From Collinsella tanakaei (GTDB lineage Bacteria; Actinomycetota; Coriobacteriia; Coriobacteriales; Coriobacteriaceae): a stretch of 64,000 bases of DNA. The notes under the pieces are model-generated. The model did no database searches. It saw only the letters and a list, made by a program, of their open reading frames with translations, and was not told the origin of the DNA. The position numbers and the translations under genes are program-made. Shown one piece after another: positions 32,744 to 40,773 of this stretch (its first letter is position 1; the number at the start of each line of letters is the position of its first letter). The DNA lies in NCBI RefSeq assembly GCF_016902615.1, contig NZ_JACJMB010000002.1, forward strand, positions 101,932 to 165,931. The letters run 5' to 3'.

Positions 32744-32772
32744 GGGGAGGCATCCGGGAGGGATGCCTCCCC
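32744..32772 (-). other. Perfect 12-bp hairpin between the EIIBC and GH32 genes
   Basis: GGGGAGGCATCC (32744-32755) pairs with GGATGCCTCCCC (32761-32772) around a 5-base loop, immediately upstream of the GH32 RBS. There is no U-run. It probably stabilises or processes the operon mRNA to set different levels for the two genes. Confidence 0.6.
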
Positions 32773-32806
32773 GAAGGGGTGGGCAGAAAGGGGTGGTGCT
32801 GCGCGG

Positions 32807-34216
32807 TTACGCCACGTCGACCGTGCCGTCGGGATCTTTGTAGAGCATGAAGGAGATGACGAAGCTCACGATGCCGGCGATGGCGAACATGATGATGTAC
32901 TGGATGGGCTGGTTCAGGCACAGCAGGATGCCGAAGATGCCCGTGACGCCCGTGCCCGCGGCAGCGAGGCCCACGATGGAGGCGAACATGGCTCCCAGGC
33001 CGCCGCCGATGCACCCGGCGATGAAGGGCTTGACGAAGCGCAGGTTGACGCCGAAGATGGCGGGCTCGGTGATGCCCATGAAGGCGGAAAGCGACGAGGG
33101 CAGGGCAAGCGAGCGGATCTTCACGTCATGCGACTTGAGGGCGACGGCGAGGGCGGCGCCGGCCTGGCCGATGTTGGCGGCGCTGGCGAGCGGCAGCCAG
33201 TAGGTCACGCCGTAGCTCGCGAGCTGGCCGAGGTCGATGGTGGTGTACATCTGGTGAATGCCGGTGACGACGGTCGGCGCGTACAGGGCGCCCATGATGA
33301 GCGAACCGATGCCCGCGGGCAGGGTGAGCAGGAACTGGATGGCGCCGAGGATGGCGTTTTCCGCCCACACGAAGACGGGGCCGACGGCGAGCATGACGAT
33401 GTAGGCGGTCGCGGCGACGGAGACGAGCGGGGTCACGAACAGGTCGAAGGCCTCGGGCACGATCTTGTGGAGGCGCTTCTCGATGAAGGCGAGGATGCCC
33501 GCGGCGATGACGATGGGGATGACATGGCCCTGGTAGCCGATCCACTCGATGGAGTAGAGACCGGGGATGACCGTGTAGGTCTGCTGGACGCCCTCAGCCG
33601 CGACGGTGTTGGCGTTTTGCAGGGCGGGGTTGATGAGCAGCATGCCGATGACCGCGCCCAGGTAGGGGTTGGCGCCGAACGCCTTGGCGGCAGAGAAGCC
33701 GATGAGGATCTGCAGGAACGTGAAGGCGGTGTTGGAGACGAGGTTCAGGATCTGGTACCACGCGTTGTTCATGTCGAGCGTGATGAAGCCGTTGGAATCC
33801 ATGAACGACAGGGCGCTCATGATGCCGAGCAGCAGGCCCGAGGCGACGATGGCCGGGATGATGGGGACGAAGACGTCGCCGAGCAGCTTGATGGCGCGCA
33901 TGAACGGGTTCTTCTGCTGCTCCGCGGCGGCCTGCTTGGCCTCTGCCTTCGTGGCTGCGGTGATGTTGCCGAGCTTGATGAACTTGTCGTACACCTTGTT
34001 GACCGTGCCGGTGCCGTAGATGACCTGCAGCTGACCGGATGCCTGGAAGTTGCCCTTGGCGCCCTCGGCGTTGTCGACCTTCTTCTGATCGATCTTGCTG
34101 TTGTCCGCAATGACCAGGCGCAGGCGCGTGGCGCAGTGGGCCGCGGAGATGACGTTTTCCGGACCGCCGATGGCGTCCAGGATCTCCTGGGCGGCTTTGG
34201 TGTAATCGAGTGCCAT
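32807..34216 (-). CDS. scrA: PTS sucrose-type transporter subunit EIIBC
   Basis: 469 residues. The EIIB domain (1-~85) has the phosphocysteine in AAHCATRLRLV (Cys28). The EIIC domain (~105-460) has about ten TM segments and the conserved GITEPAIFGVNLRF loop near 380. It imports and phosphorylates sucrose (or a related glucoside) using phosphoenolpyruvate-derived phosphate. No EIIA domain or EIIA gene is next to it. In other bacteria, sucrose EIIBCs take phosphate from a glucose-class IIA, and such a domain exists on the EIICBA at 59828-61981. GAGGAGG precedes the ATG. Expression is likely under the LacI operators at 34247-34329. Confidence 0.92.
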   Translation of the reverse strand: MALDYTKAAQEILDAIGGPENVISAAHCATRLRLVIADNSKIDQKKVDNAEGAKGNFQASGQLQVIYGTGTVNKVYDKFIKLGNITAATKAEAKQAAAEQQKNPFMRAIKLLGDVFVPIIPAIVASGLLLGIMSALSFMDSNGFITLDMNNAWYQILNLVSNTAFTFLQILIGFSAAKAFGANPYLGAVIGMLLINPALQNANTVAAEGVQQTYTVIPGLYSIEWIGYQGHVIPIVIAAGILAFIEKRLHKIVPEAFDLFVTPLVSVAATAYIVMLAVGPVFVWAENAILGAIQFLLTLPAGIGSLIMGALYAPTVVTGIHQMYTTIDLGQLASYGVTYWLPLASAANIGQAGAALAVALKSHDVKIRSLALPSSLSAFMGITEPAIFGVNLRFVKPFIAGCIGGGLGAMFASIVGLAAAGTGVTGIFGILLCLNQPIQYIIMFAIAGIVSFVISFMLYKDPDGTVDVA

Positions 34217-34246
34217 GAATCCTCCTCAACATCGCTTGACGGGATA

Positions 34247-34276
34247 TGAGAATGTTCTCACGTGGAATCGTTCTCA
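34247..34276 (-). promoter_or_regulatory. Two LacI-family operator sites upstream of the EIIBC gene
   Basis: Site 1 TGAGAATGTTCTCA (34247-34260) and site 2 TGGAATCGTTCTCA (34263-34276) share the LacI-type half-sites TGRRA and TYYCA. They lie 31 to 60 bases before the start codon and just after a candidate promoter (minus strand ATGACA, 17 bp, TACTAC). Confidence 0.7.
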
Positions 34277-34315
34277 CAACGTAGTAATAGCTCATATCAC
34301 TTCTGTCATGCTATG

Positions 34316-34329
34316 TGAAATCGATTCCA
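34316..34329 (-). promoter_or_regulatory. Third LacI-family operator
   Basis: TGAAATCGATTCCA is a near-perfect palindrome with the central CG typical of LacI-family sites. It lies 40 bp upstream of site 2, suiting looping across the promoter. Confidence 0.7.
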
Positions 34330-34390
34330 GTTATAAACGGTAGCTATCAGTCGGCGAACGGTCGCGGCAGAAAGGTTGAACGGGTTTCGG

Positions 34391-35374
34391 CTAGCGTGTA
34401 GAGTCGCGCTCGACGATCTCGTAGCCCATCTTGATCTCACGGGGGACGGTGCCGCTGCCGGTCATAAGACCCAACAGCATCTTCGCCGCTTCGGCGCCCG
34501 AGGTCTTGTAGTGGTGATGGACGGTGGTGAGCCGCGGCGTGACGAGCTGGGAGAACTCAGCGTCGCCCACGCCGGTCACCTGCACGTCGTCAGGTACGCG
34601 GCGGCCGTGCTCGCGCAGGTAGGTGAGGGCACCGTAGGCGATGGAGTCCGAGGCGCACACGAGCGCATCGGTTTCCGGATGCGCCTCGATGATGCGCTCG
34701 GCGCACGCGTAGCCCGCGTCGACGGTAAAGGCGGCAATCGCCTGGGCGTCCCCGGGCACCTCGATACCGTGGTCCGCACAGATCGAAAGGAAGGCCTGGT
34801 GGCGCATCTTGCCTGCGGCGACGTCATCTTCGAGCACGCCGATGTAGCCAGGGGCCTTCGCATGCGCGACCGCGATCTCGGCGACATCGCGCATGGCGTC
34901 ATAGTCGTCCTGATGGACGCAGGGGTAGCCGGGCAGGTTCTGGTCGAGGATCACGATGGGCACGCGCAGGGCCTTGATGGCAGCCAGGTGCTCCGGCGTG
35001 AACACCGTTCCGATGAGGATGACGCCGTCGACCTGATGGCGCTCGGTGAACAGGCGCAAGAACCCCACCTCGCGCTCCGCATCGTTATCGGTGTTCGCGA
35101 GCAGGATCTGGAAACCCGTATCGTTGAAGACCGACGTGATGCCGGCGACCATGCGCGAGACGGATGCCGAGTTGATCTTGGGGATGATGATTCCCACGAC
35201 ATCGGTCTTGCCGGTGCGCAGGGTTTTCGCCTGACGGGAGGGGACGTAGCCGGTCTGGTCGATGACGCGCTTGATGGTCGCGCGCTTCTCCTGCGAGACG
35301 TAGCCGTCGTTCAGGTAGCGCGATACCGTGGCGCGCGACACGCCTGCCATCTGGGCGATCTGGTTGATGTCCAT
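34391..35374 (-). CDS. scrR: LacI-family transcriptional regulator of the sucrose genes
   Basis: 327 residues from the ATG at 35374 with GGAAGGGG upstream. The N-terminal helix-turn-helix and hinge read [20 protein letters not shown] followed by [14 protein letters not shown]. The hinge [19 protein letters not shown] leads into a periplasmic-binding-protein-like effector domain. It lies directly upstream of the EIIBC and GH32 genes in the same direction, and their shared upstream DNA has three matching operators. The effector is probably a sucrose-derived sugar (phosphate); this is inference. A longer in-frame extension to 35647 overlaps the divergent gene and is rejected. Confidence 0.93.
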   Translation of the reverse strand: MDINQIAQMAGVSRATVSRYLNDGYVSQEKRATIKRVIDQTGYVPSRQAKTLRTGKTDVVGIIIPKINSASVSRMVAGITSVFNDTGFQILLANTDNDAEREVGFLRLFTERHQVDGVILIGTVFTPEHLAAIKALRVPIVILDQNLPGYPCVHQDDYDAMRDVAEIAVAHAKAPGYIGVLEDDVAAGKMRHQAFLSICADHGIEVPGDAQAIAAFTVDAGYACAERIIEAHPETDALVCASDSIAYGALTYLREHGRRVPDDVQVTGVGDAEFSQLVTPRLTTVHHHYKTSGAEAAKMLLGLMTGSGTVPREIKMGYEIVERDSTR

Positions 35375-35413
35375 AGTGACCCCTTCCGTTCGCATCGATT
35401 GTACTCCAGGGCA

Positions 35414-35427
35414 TGAGAAGGGTTCCA
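35414..35427. promoter_or_regulatory. Degenerate fourth LacI-type site between scrR and the uvrA paralogue
   Basis: TGAGAAGGGTTCCA has the same 14-bp length and outer half-sites (TGAGAA, TTCCA) as the sites at 34247-34329 but lacks the central CG. It may allow autoregulation of the LacI gene. Confidence 0.4.
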
Positions 35428-35492
35428 TATGCGAAGGGGATGGGAGGGCCTGCCGCGTCGCTATACTGAAAGTCGTGCGAGAGGGGAGCGAG

Positions 35493-38000
35493 ATGGAACC
35501 AGTTCGATACGAGCAGCCGACCGCCATCTGCGTGCGCGGGGCGCGCGTCCACAACCTGAAGAACATCGATGTCGATATCCCGCTGGGACAGCTCGTGGGT
35601 ATCGCGGGCGTGTCGGGCTCAGGCAAAAGCTCGCTAGCGCTGGGCACGCTCTATGCGGAAGGGAGCCGCCGCTACCTGGATGCGCTTTCCACCTACACGC
35701 GCCGCCGCATCTCCCAGACCGGGCGCGCCACGGTGGACGAGGTGCTCCACGTGCCCGCGGCGCTCGCCTTGCGGCAGCGCCCCGGCATCCCCGGCGTGCA
35801 TTCCACGTTCGGCACCTCGACCGAGCTCCTCAACTACCTGCGTCTGCTGTTCTCGCGCGTGGGCAGCCATGTGTGTCCGAACGGGCATCGCGTGCCGCCC
35901 AGCATGGACGTGGCGCTCGGCCAGATGACCACCTGCCCGGTCTGCGGCGTGCAGTTCATGGGGCCGGGTGCGGAGGACCTCGCGTTCAACAGCGCAGGCG
36001 CGTGCCCCACATGCGGGGGCACGGGTATCGTGCGCACGGTGGATGAGTCAACGCTCGTGCCGGATGAGTCCATTTCCATCGACGACGGGGCGGTGCTGCC
36101 CTGGGGCTCGCTCATGTGGGATCTGATGAAGCAGGTCTGCGGCGCCATGGGCGTGCGCACGAACGTGCCGTTTTGCGAGCTGACGCCCGAGGAGCGCGAC
36201 ATCGTGTTCCACGGTCCGGCGGAAAAGAAGCACATCCTCTATAAGTCGAAGAAGGGTGACGACTTCGCGGAGCTCGACTTCACGTATTTCAACGCGGTCT
36301 ACACGGTGGAAAACGCGCTGTCCAAGGCGAAGGACGAGAAGGGGCTTGCGCGCGTCTCGAAGTTCCTGCGCGAGGAGGTGTGTCCCGACTGCCACGGGAC
36401 GCGCCTGTCCGAGCGCGCCCGCGGACCCGAGATCTGCGGCAAGACGCTTGCGGACGCCACGGCGATGACGCTTGACGAGCTGGCGGCCTGGGTGCCCACG
36501 GTGCCCGGCCTTTGCCCCGAGGACCTGCGTCCCATGGCGGAAAGCATCTGCTCGGAGATGGCCGAACCCGTCTGCCGCCTGCAGCAGCTGGGCTTGGGCT
36601 ACCTTTCGCTCGACCGCGCGAGCTCGACGCTTTCCACCGGCGAGCGGCAGCGCGTGCAGCTCGCCCGCGCGGTTCGCAACCGCACGTGCGGCGTGCTCTA
36701 TGTGCTGGACGAGCCGTCGATCGGCCTGCATCCCTCCAACGTGGAGGGCCTGCTCGGCGTGGTGGACGACCTGCTTGCCGATGGCAACTCGGTGGTACTC
36801 GTGGACCATGACGTGCGCGTGCTTCGCCAGGCTGACCATCTGATTGAGATCGGTCCGGGCTCGGGTGCCGACGGTGGGCGCGTGATCGCGCAGGGGACGG
36901 TTGCAGACATCGAGGCCGCACCCGAGACCAGGATCGGGCCGTTTCTGTCCGGTGCTCGCACGGTCCGCGTCCGCGAGCGCGCGACGGCAGCGGAGGTGTT
37001 CGCAGACGGTGCCATCCGGCTCGAGACCGATGCGATCCACACCGTGAAACCCTTGTCGGTCGAGATCCCCCGGGGGCGCCTGACCGCGGTGACCGGCGTT
37101 TCGGGGTCTGGCAAGACGACGCTTGTGCTCGAGAGCCTGATCCCGGGTCTCAAGGCGGCCCTCGCGGGCGAGGCGCTGCCCGCGCATGTGCGGGCAGTCG
37201 AGGCGGATGGTCTCGCCCGCGCGAACCTGATCGACGCCACGCCCATCGGCGCCAACGTGCGCTCGACCGTGGCGACCTATTCCGGCGTGCTCGACGACCT
37301 GCGTCGCGCCTTCGCGAAGCTGCCCGCGGCCAAAGAAGCCGGACTCAAAGCGGGGGCGTTCTCGTACAACACCGGATCGCTGCGCTGCCCCACGTGTGAC
37401 GGCACGGGCCAGATCTCGCTCGACGTGCAGTTTCTGCCCGACGTGGACATTCCGTGTCCCGACTGCGGTGGGGCGCGCTACGGGTGCGAGGCGTATGCGA
37501 TCAAGCTCGCCGACGATATATCGCTGCCGGAGCTTCTGTCATACACGGTGGACCAGGCCGCTGAGGTGCTGGCGGAGACGAATCTCCGCAGCGCGAAGGC
37601 GAAGCTGCAGGTCCTGCACGATTTGGGCTTGGGGTATCTGACGCTCGGCGAGGCCACGCCGGCGCTTTCGGGCGGCGAGGCGCAGCGCCTGAAGCTCGCG
37701 AGCGAGCTCACCCGCAAGCAGGATGACGCACTGTTCGTGTTCGACGAGCCGACGATCGGCCTGCACCCGCTCGATGTTGAGGTGCTGCTCGGCGTGCTCC
37801 AGCGCCTGATCGACAACGGGGCGACCGTGGTGGTGATCGAGCACGACCTGGACATGATCGCGAACGCCGACTACGTGATCGACATGGGCCCGGGCGGCGG
37901 CGACGCCGGCGGCCGTATCGTGTGCGCGGGCACGCCCGAGGAAGTGGCGGCGTGTGCGGACAGCATCACGGGACGCTACGTGGCCGAGGAGCTCGGCTGA
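35493..38000 (+). CDS. UvrA paralogue (UvrA2-like, shortened) ATPase
   Basis: 835 residues from the ATG at 35493 with GAGGGGAGCG upstream. It has two UvrA-type ABC modules: Walker [10 protein letters not shown] near 47 and GVSGSGKTT near 540, signatures [13 protein letters not shown] and [13 protein letters not shown], and DEPSIGLHP and DEPTIGLHP. The zinc-finger Cys pairs CPTCGGTG and CPTCDGTG are also present. The segment between the first zinc-finger Cys pair and the next motif is much shorter than in true UvrA (about 940 aa). This suggests loss of most of the UvrB-binding insertion, as in class II UvrA proteins tied to drug tolerance. It may not take part in ordinary excision repair. It is monocistronic with its own terminator. 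Confidence 0.88.
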   Translation: MEPVRYEQPTAICVRGARVHNLKNIDVDIPLGQLVGIAGVSGSGKSSLALGTLYAEGSRRYLDALSTYTRRRISQTGRATVDEVLHVPAALALRQRPGIPGVHSTFGTSTELLNYLRLLFSRVGSHVCPNGHRVPPSMDVALGQMTTCPVCGVQFMGPGAEDLAFNSAGACPTCGGTGIVRTVDESTLVPDESISIDDGAVLPWGSLMWDLMKQVCGAMGVRTNVPFCELTPEERDIVFHGPAEKKHILYKSKKGDDFAELDFTYFNAVYTVENALSKAKDEKGLARVSKFLREEVCPDCHGTRLSERARGPEICGKTLADATAMTLDELAAWVPTVPGLCPEDLRPMAESICSEMAEPVCRLQQLGLGYLSLDRASSTLSTGERQRVQLARAVRNRTCGVLYVLDEPSIGLHPSNVEGLLGVVDDLLADGNSVVLVDHDVRVLRQADHLIEIGPGSGADGGRVIAQGTVADIEAAPETRIGPFLSGARTVRVRERATAAEVFADGAIRLETDAIHTVKPLSVEIPRGRLTAVTGVSGSGKTTLVLESLIPGLKAALAGEALPAHVRAVEADGLARANLIDATPIGANVRSTVATYSGVLDDLRRAFAKLPAAKEAGLKAGAFSYNTGSLRCPTCDGTGQISLDVQFLPDVDIPCPDCGGARYGCEAYAIKLADDISLPELLSYTVDQAAEVLAETNLRSAKAKLQVLHDLGLGYLTLGEATPALSGGEAQRLKLASELTRKQDDALFVFDEPTIGLHPLDVEVLLGVLQRLIDNGATVVVIEHDLDMIANADYVIDMGPGGGDAGGRIVCAGTPEEVAACADSITGRYVAEELG

Positions 38001-38011
38001 TGAAGCGGCAG

Positions 38012-38045
38012 CGGGGAGCCCGGCCGAAGCCAGGCTCCCCGTTTT
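38012..38045 (+). terminator. Rho-independent terminator of the UvrA paralogue
   Basis: CGGGGAGCC (38012-38020) pairs with GGCTCCCCG (38033-38041), followed by TTTT. Confidence 0.85.
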
Positions 38046-38162
38046 GCTTCGCATACCTGCCGCTGAACGTCGTGTTGTTCAGCTCCAGTTTTACTCAATT
38101 CGGATCGAGTCAATTGGATCTGACAAAACCTTGGGTGCTGACGAGGGACTTTAACCTCAGCC

Positions 38163-39281
38163 CTACATCAGCCCCAAGCCCTTGGCGACGATGACGATGA
38201 AGTTCTGCACGTTGGCGATGAACGACGTGGCCGAGACACTGCCGCGGTCGAGCAGCTTGTTGGTGACGAACTCCGAGATGTCGACCGTGTAGAAGAACAC
38301 GGGGCGGATCTGCCCGTCATCGCCATAGGTGTAGGACGGCGTCATGTTGCCGGTGGCGATGGTGTGCAGCATCGTTGCCAGGCAGATGATGGTCGTCGCA
38401 TCCGTGACCATCTCGCGCATGGCGGTCTGCGCGGCGTAGGCGTCACCGATCACGCCGGGCAGCGGCCCGTCGTCGCGGATGGAGCCGGCGAGTACCAGCG
38501 GGACGCCGCGACGAACGCTGCTCGCGATGATGCCGTCGTCCAGATTCTGCTCGCGCACGAACGCCTCGATCGAGCCGGCGCGTCGCACGCGGTTGATCAC
38601 GTCGAGGTGGTTGTAGTGCCCGTTCGGCTGCGTCTGCTGCGTGTAGATGTCTTGGCCAAGAGCCGTGTGGAGCGTCGCCGCCTCGAGATCGTGGGTGGCA
38701 AGGGCGTTGCCGGCCATGATGCCGTCGACAAAGCCGTTTTCGATCAGCACCTGCATGGCGTGGCGCGCGTCGGCGTCGAAGGCGAACGCCGGTCCCAGGA
38801 CCCACACGATCTTGCCGTGGTCGCGATCGTAGCGCATCCGTTCGTACAGACGGTCGTAGTCGCGCGCGAAGGACGTCTCGCGGCTGCGTCCCTGACGGAA
38901 GGCGAACTTGTCGTTCATCCCTTCAGGTGTCTCGTCGCAGGGGTCATCGAAGCAGTCGGCGTGCACGTAGATGCCCTCTTCGGCGTTCTCGGTGCGGCCG
39001 AGGACCACCAGGTCGCCTGTGCGCAGGTTGCGGTTCTCCACCGCGTGCAGCACGGGCGCACCCGCCTCGTCACGGGCGACCACGATGCTCGCGTCCATGC
39101 GGCCGTGCCGTGCAAGCAGCCAGGCGCCATCGACCTTGATGTACTCGGGAAACACCGAGGTGCTGTGGAAGCCCTGCGGGGCGACGCCGTCCATCTCGAC
39201 CGGGGCGAGCGTGGCGTCGGGCGCGCTGGTGAAGAGGGCCTGCGAGAAATCGGGTGCACGGTAGATGGGCATATGGAACAT
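38163..39281 (-). CDS. TIGR00300 / LOR-SDH conserved-domain protein, putative archaeal-type ornithine cyclodeaminase
   Basis: 372 residues from the ATG at 39281 (MFHMPIYRAPDFSQ). The first ~110 residues match the LOR/SDH conserved region (GVAPQGFHSTSVFPEYIKVD, RMDASIVV). The C-terminal part is a Rossmann-like domain with GFVDGIMAGNALATHDLEAA, LAGSIRDDGPLPGVI, CLATMLHTIATGN and VTNKLLDRGS. Members of this family include methanogen ornithine cyclodeaminase (ornithine to proline plus ammonia) and the C-terminal half of cyanobacterial ArgZ/AgrE. Family membership is fairly sure from recalled motifs; the reaction is inferred. It is divergent from the riboswitch-controlled guanidinium exporter. Confidence 0.75.
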   Translation of the reverse strand: MFHMPIYRAPDFSQALFTSAPDATLAPVEMDGVAPQGFHSTSVFPEYIKVDGAWLLARHGRMDASIVVARDEAGAPVLHAVENRNLRTGDLVVLGRTENAEEGIYVHADCFDDPCDETPEGMNDKFAFRQGRSRETSFARDYDRLYERMRYDRDHGKIVWVLGPAFAFDADARHAMQVLIENGFVDGIMAGNALATHDLEAATLHTALGQDIYTQQTQPNGHYNHLDVINRVRRAGSIEAFVREQNLDDGIIASSVRRGVPLVLAGSIRDDGPLPGVIGDAYAAQTAMREMVTDATTIICLATMLHTIATGNMTPSYTYGDDGQIRPVFFYTVDISEFVTNKLLDRGSVSATSFIANVQNFIVIVAKGLGLM

Positions 39282-39624
39282 GTGGTCTCCCTCGATGGTG
39301 GAGTCGGGCGCGCTGGTGCGAGCTTGCGAGCGGAAGCGTACGGGGGTCATTTGGGCGGCGCGCCGTCAGATACGTTTGGTGTTGTCTTTTTCAGCTTAGT
39401 TGAACGGGCGGGTTCGCCGCTGAGTGCGTCCCTGCAGATTGCGAGCGTGTTGCGAACAGATTTCCGCCCTCGCGAGCGACGGTGGCGACAGGTTACGGGG
39501 CGGCTGCCAACCCACCGCCCCTTTGCTAAGGTTGCCACGATTGCGCGATGTGCGCAGCTCCCTGACGAGGGCAGCCGTACCAGGATCGAAAAGACGGCGC
39601 ATCGATCAGGGAGGTTGTTATCTC
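39282..39624. other. 343-bp divergent intergenic region carrying a riboswitch
   Basis: It separates the TIGR00300 gene (-) from gdx (+). It holds the guanidine-III riboswitch at 39559-39600 and presumably both promoters, neither of which is clear by eye. There is no other coding sequence. Confidence 0.5.
39559..39600 (+). ncRNA. Guanidine-III (ykkC-III) riboswitch
   Basis: The order of conserved blocks matches the class: CCTGACGAGG (39561-39570), GCCGTAC (39574-39580), CAGG, then AAAAGACGGCGC (39589-39600). Helix P1 is CCUG/CAGG (39561-39564 with 39581-39584). The pseudoknot helix is GCCGU (39574-39578) with ACGGC (39594-39598), extended by GC/GC past one bulged A. It ends eight bases before the gdx Shine-Dalgarno AGGGAGG (39608-39614), so guanidine binding would control translation start. 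The downstream gene is a guanidinium exporter, as expected. Confidence 0.93.
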
Positions 39625-39948
39625 ATGAATTGGATTGTGCTGATCGTCTCCGGTTGCATGGAGGCCGTGTGGGCCACGGCTCTCAGCCGCGCGGAGGGTT
39701 TCACCAAGTTTGGGCCCACGGTCGTGTTCGTCGTCGGCCTGTTCTTGAGCATGGCGGGGCTCGCCTATGCCATGCGCTCGCTGCCGGCGGGTACCGCCTA
39801 TGCCGTCTGGGTCGGTATCGGCGCCACACTGACCGTGTGCTACGGGATGTTCACCGGGACCGAGCCGTTCTCCATCGCCAAGGCGATCTTCATCGGCGGC
39901 CTCATCGTCTGCATCATCGGCCTAAAGCTGGTGTCCGACAGCCACTGA
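39625..39948 (+). CDS. gdx: SMR-family guanidinium exporter (Gdx, formerly SugE)
   Basis: 107 residues and four TM helices. Glu13 in MNWIVLIVSGCMEAVWA is the essential proton/substrate-binding residue of SMR antiporters. The SLPAGTAYAVWVGIGA segment (~52-67) and the Trp16 neighbourhood fit the Gdx rather than the Qac subtype. Gdx works as an antiparallel homodimer and exports guanidinium in exchange for protons. The upstream guanidine-III riboswitch independently supports this call. The ATG at 39625 follows AGGGAGG by ten bases. No second SMR gene is paired with it. Confidence 0.95.
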   Translation: MNWIVLIVSGCMEAVWATALSRAEGFTKFGPTVVFVVGLFLSMAGLAYAMRSLPAGTAYAVWVGIGATLTVCYGMFTGTEPFSIAKAIFIGGLIVCIIGLKLVSDSH

Positions 39949-40030
39949 TAGGGCGAGGGGGGTGTGGCGCCTCGTGATCTCATTGGGCTGCCGGCATGAC
40001 GGCGTGCGCATTGCGAAATGAAATCGAGGC

Positions 40031-40066
40031 GGCGGTCGCTTGGATGGAAGCGGCCGCCGGCCTTTT
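40031..40066 (+). terminator. Terminator of gdx
   Basis: GGCGGTCGCTT (40031-40041) pairs with AAGCGGCCGCC (40048-40058), one G-U pair, followed by GGCCTTTTG. Confidence 0.75.
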
Positions 40067-40205
40067 GTCTCATGGTTGGCTTTATCGCGGTGGGAGGCAG
40101 ACAGGTTGCTTTGGGACAGGGCTGATTCCGTCAGTCGTCTTCACTGTGCAATGCTTCGCCATTCATAATGCCTGTGGACCCATATTGCGCCCTCATTCTG
40201 TAAAA

Positions 40206-40262
40206 CGTGTACTTCAGATACACGAAATGCTGAAAATCGTGTATTCGAAGTACACGAAATGC
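40206..40262. repeat. Tandem pair of 25-bp palindrome-containing repeats (operator-like)
   Basis: Copy 1 (40206-40230) is CGTGTACTTCAGATACACG plus AAATGC. Copy 2 (40238-40262) is CGTGTATTCGAAGTACACG plus AAATGC. Each contains CGTGTA/TACACG arms, and the copies are 32 bp apart. No neighbouring regulator gene is visible. Confidence 0.75.
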
Positions 40263-40597
40263 AGATTCAGTCGGTCTCTGGCGAGATGTGCGCCAAAGGT
40301 CTTCAGGATGTGGGCGATTTTTTTGGCGATGAGGTCACGCATGGGCGCCGTTCGGCTGCGACGCCGCGATCCGTCACGGCGGTGGGGAACTCGTCTTCGC
40401 TATCTCGATACAGGTTCGGCGGATAGCAAAGCCTCCGCTCATGGACATCTCAGGCGGCTCTCCGATCTCATTCGCCTCGCTGTGAAGGGTTAACGAAGAT
40501 GCAACGCGAGCGCGCGGCTCGTCCCGTCGCCATTCAATATGCTGTGGTCGGATGAGCTGCGCTTCGTTGCATCGTCACAGCTTTTCATGAAGTCGAA

Positions 40598-40644
40598 ACA
40601 CAATATATAGTGATACCGTTCACAGAACAAGACAAGATATTGAT
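40598..40644 (+). promoter_or_regulatory. Pair of NrdR boxes upstream of nrdJ
   Basis: Box 1 ACACAATATATAGTG (40598-40612) closely fits the NrdR consensus. Box 2 GACAAGATATTGATT (40631-40645) is weaker. Core to core they are 32 bp apart, the three-helical-turn spacing usual for NrdR. A candidate promoter (TTAACT, 16 bp, TAGAAT at about 40667) follows. Confidence 0.8.
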
Positions 40645-40773
40645 TAACTTTCAAGTACAACTTGATAGAATCGATATCGCTGGCTGCTGAGGGCACCCTT
40701 GCGCCTTTACGCACGAGGTTTTTGTCCGCGCGAGGGGCGATACTTGAGCAGCCGAGAGAAAGCGAGGTTGCTC

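Larger units (their letters stand above)
39949..40773. other. 825-bp gene-free region between gdx and nrdJ
   Basis: It contains the gdx terminator (40031-40066), a tandem operator-like repeat pair (40206-40262), a 9-bp inverted repeat GATGCAACG/CGTTGCATC (40498-40506 and 40565-40573), and the NrdR boxes and nrdJ promoter (40598-40680). The plus-strand frame 39996-40493 has no recognisable domain or RBS. The middle part may be the remains of a lost regulated gene. Confidence 0.5.

Noticed and set aside
31652..34249. An 865-codon plus-strand frame across the sucrose genes
   Set aside because: It spans two clear minus-strand genes and their intergenic hairpin, and its product has no recognisable domain.
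39996..40493. A 165-codon plus-strand frame after gdx
   Set aside because: It runs through the gdx terminator and both operator-like repeats, has no RBS, and resembles no family.
40490..40714. A 74-codon minus-strand frame upstream of nrdJ
   Set aside because: It covers the NrdR boxes and the promoter, has no RBS and has an AT-driven composition.
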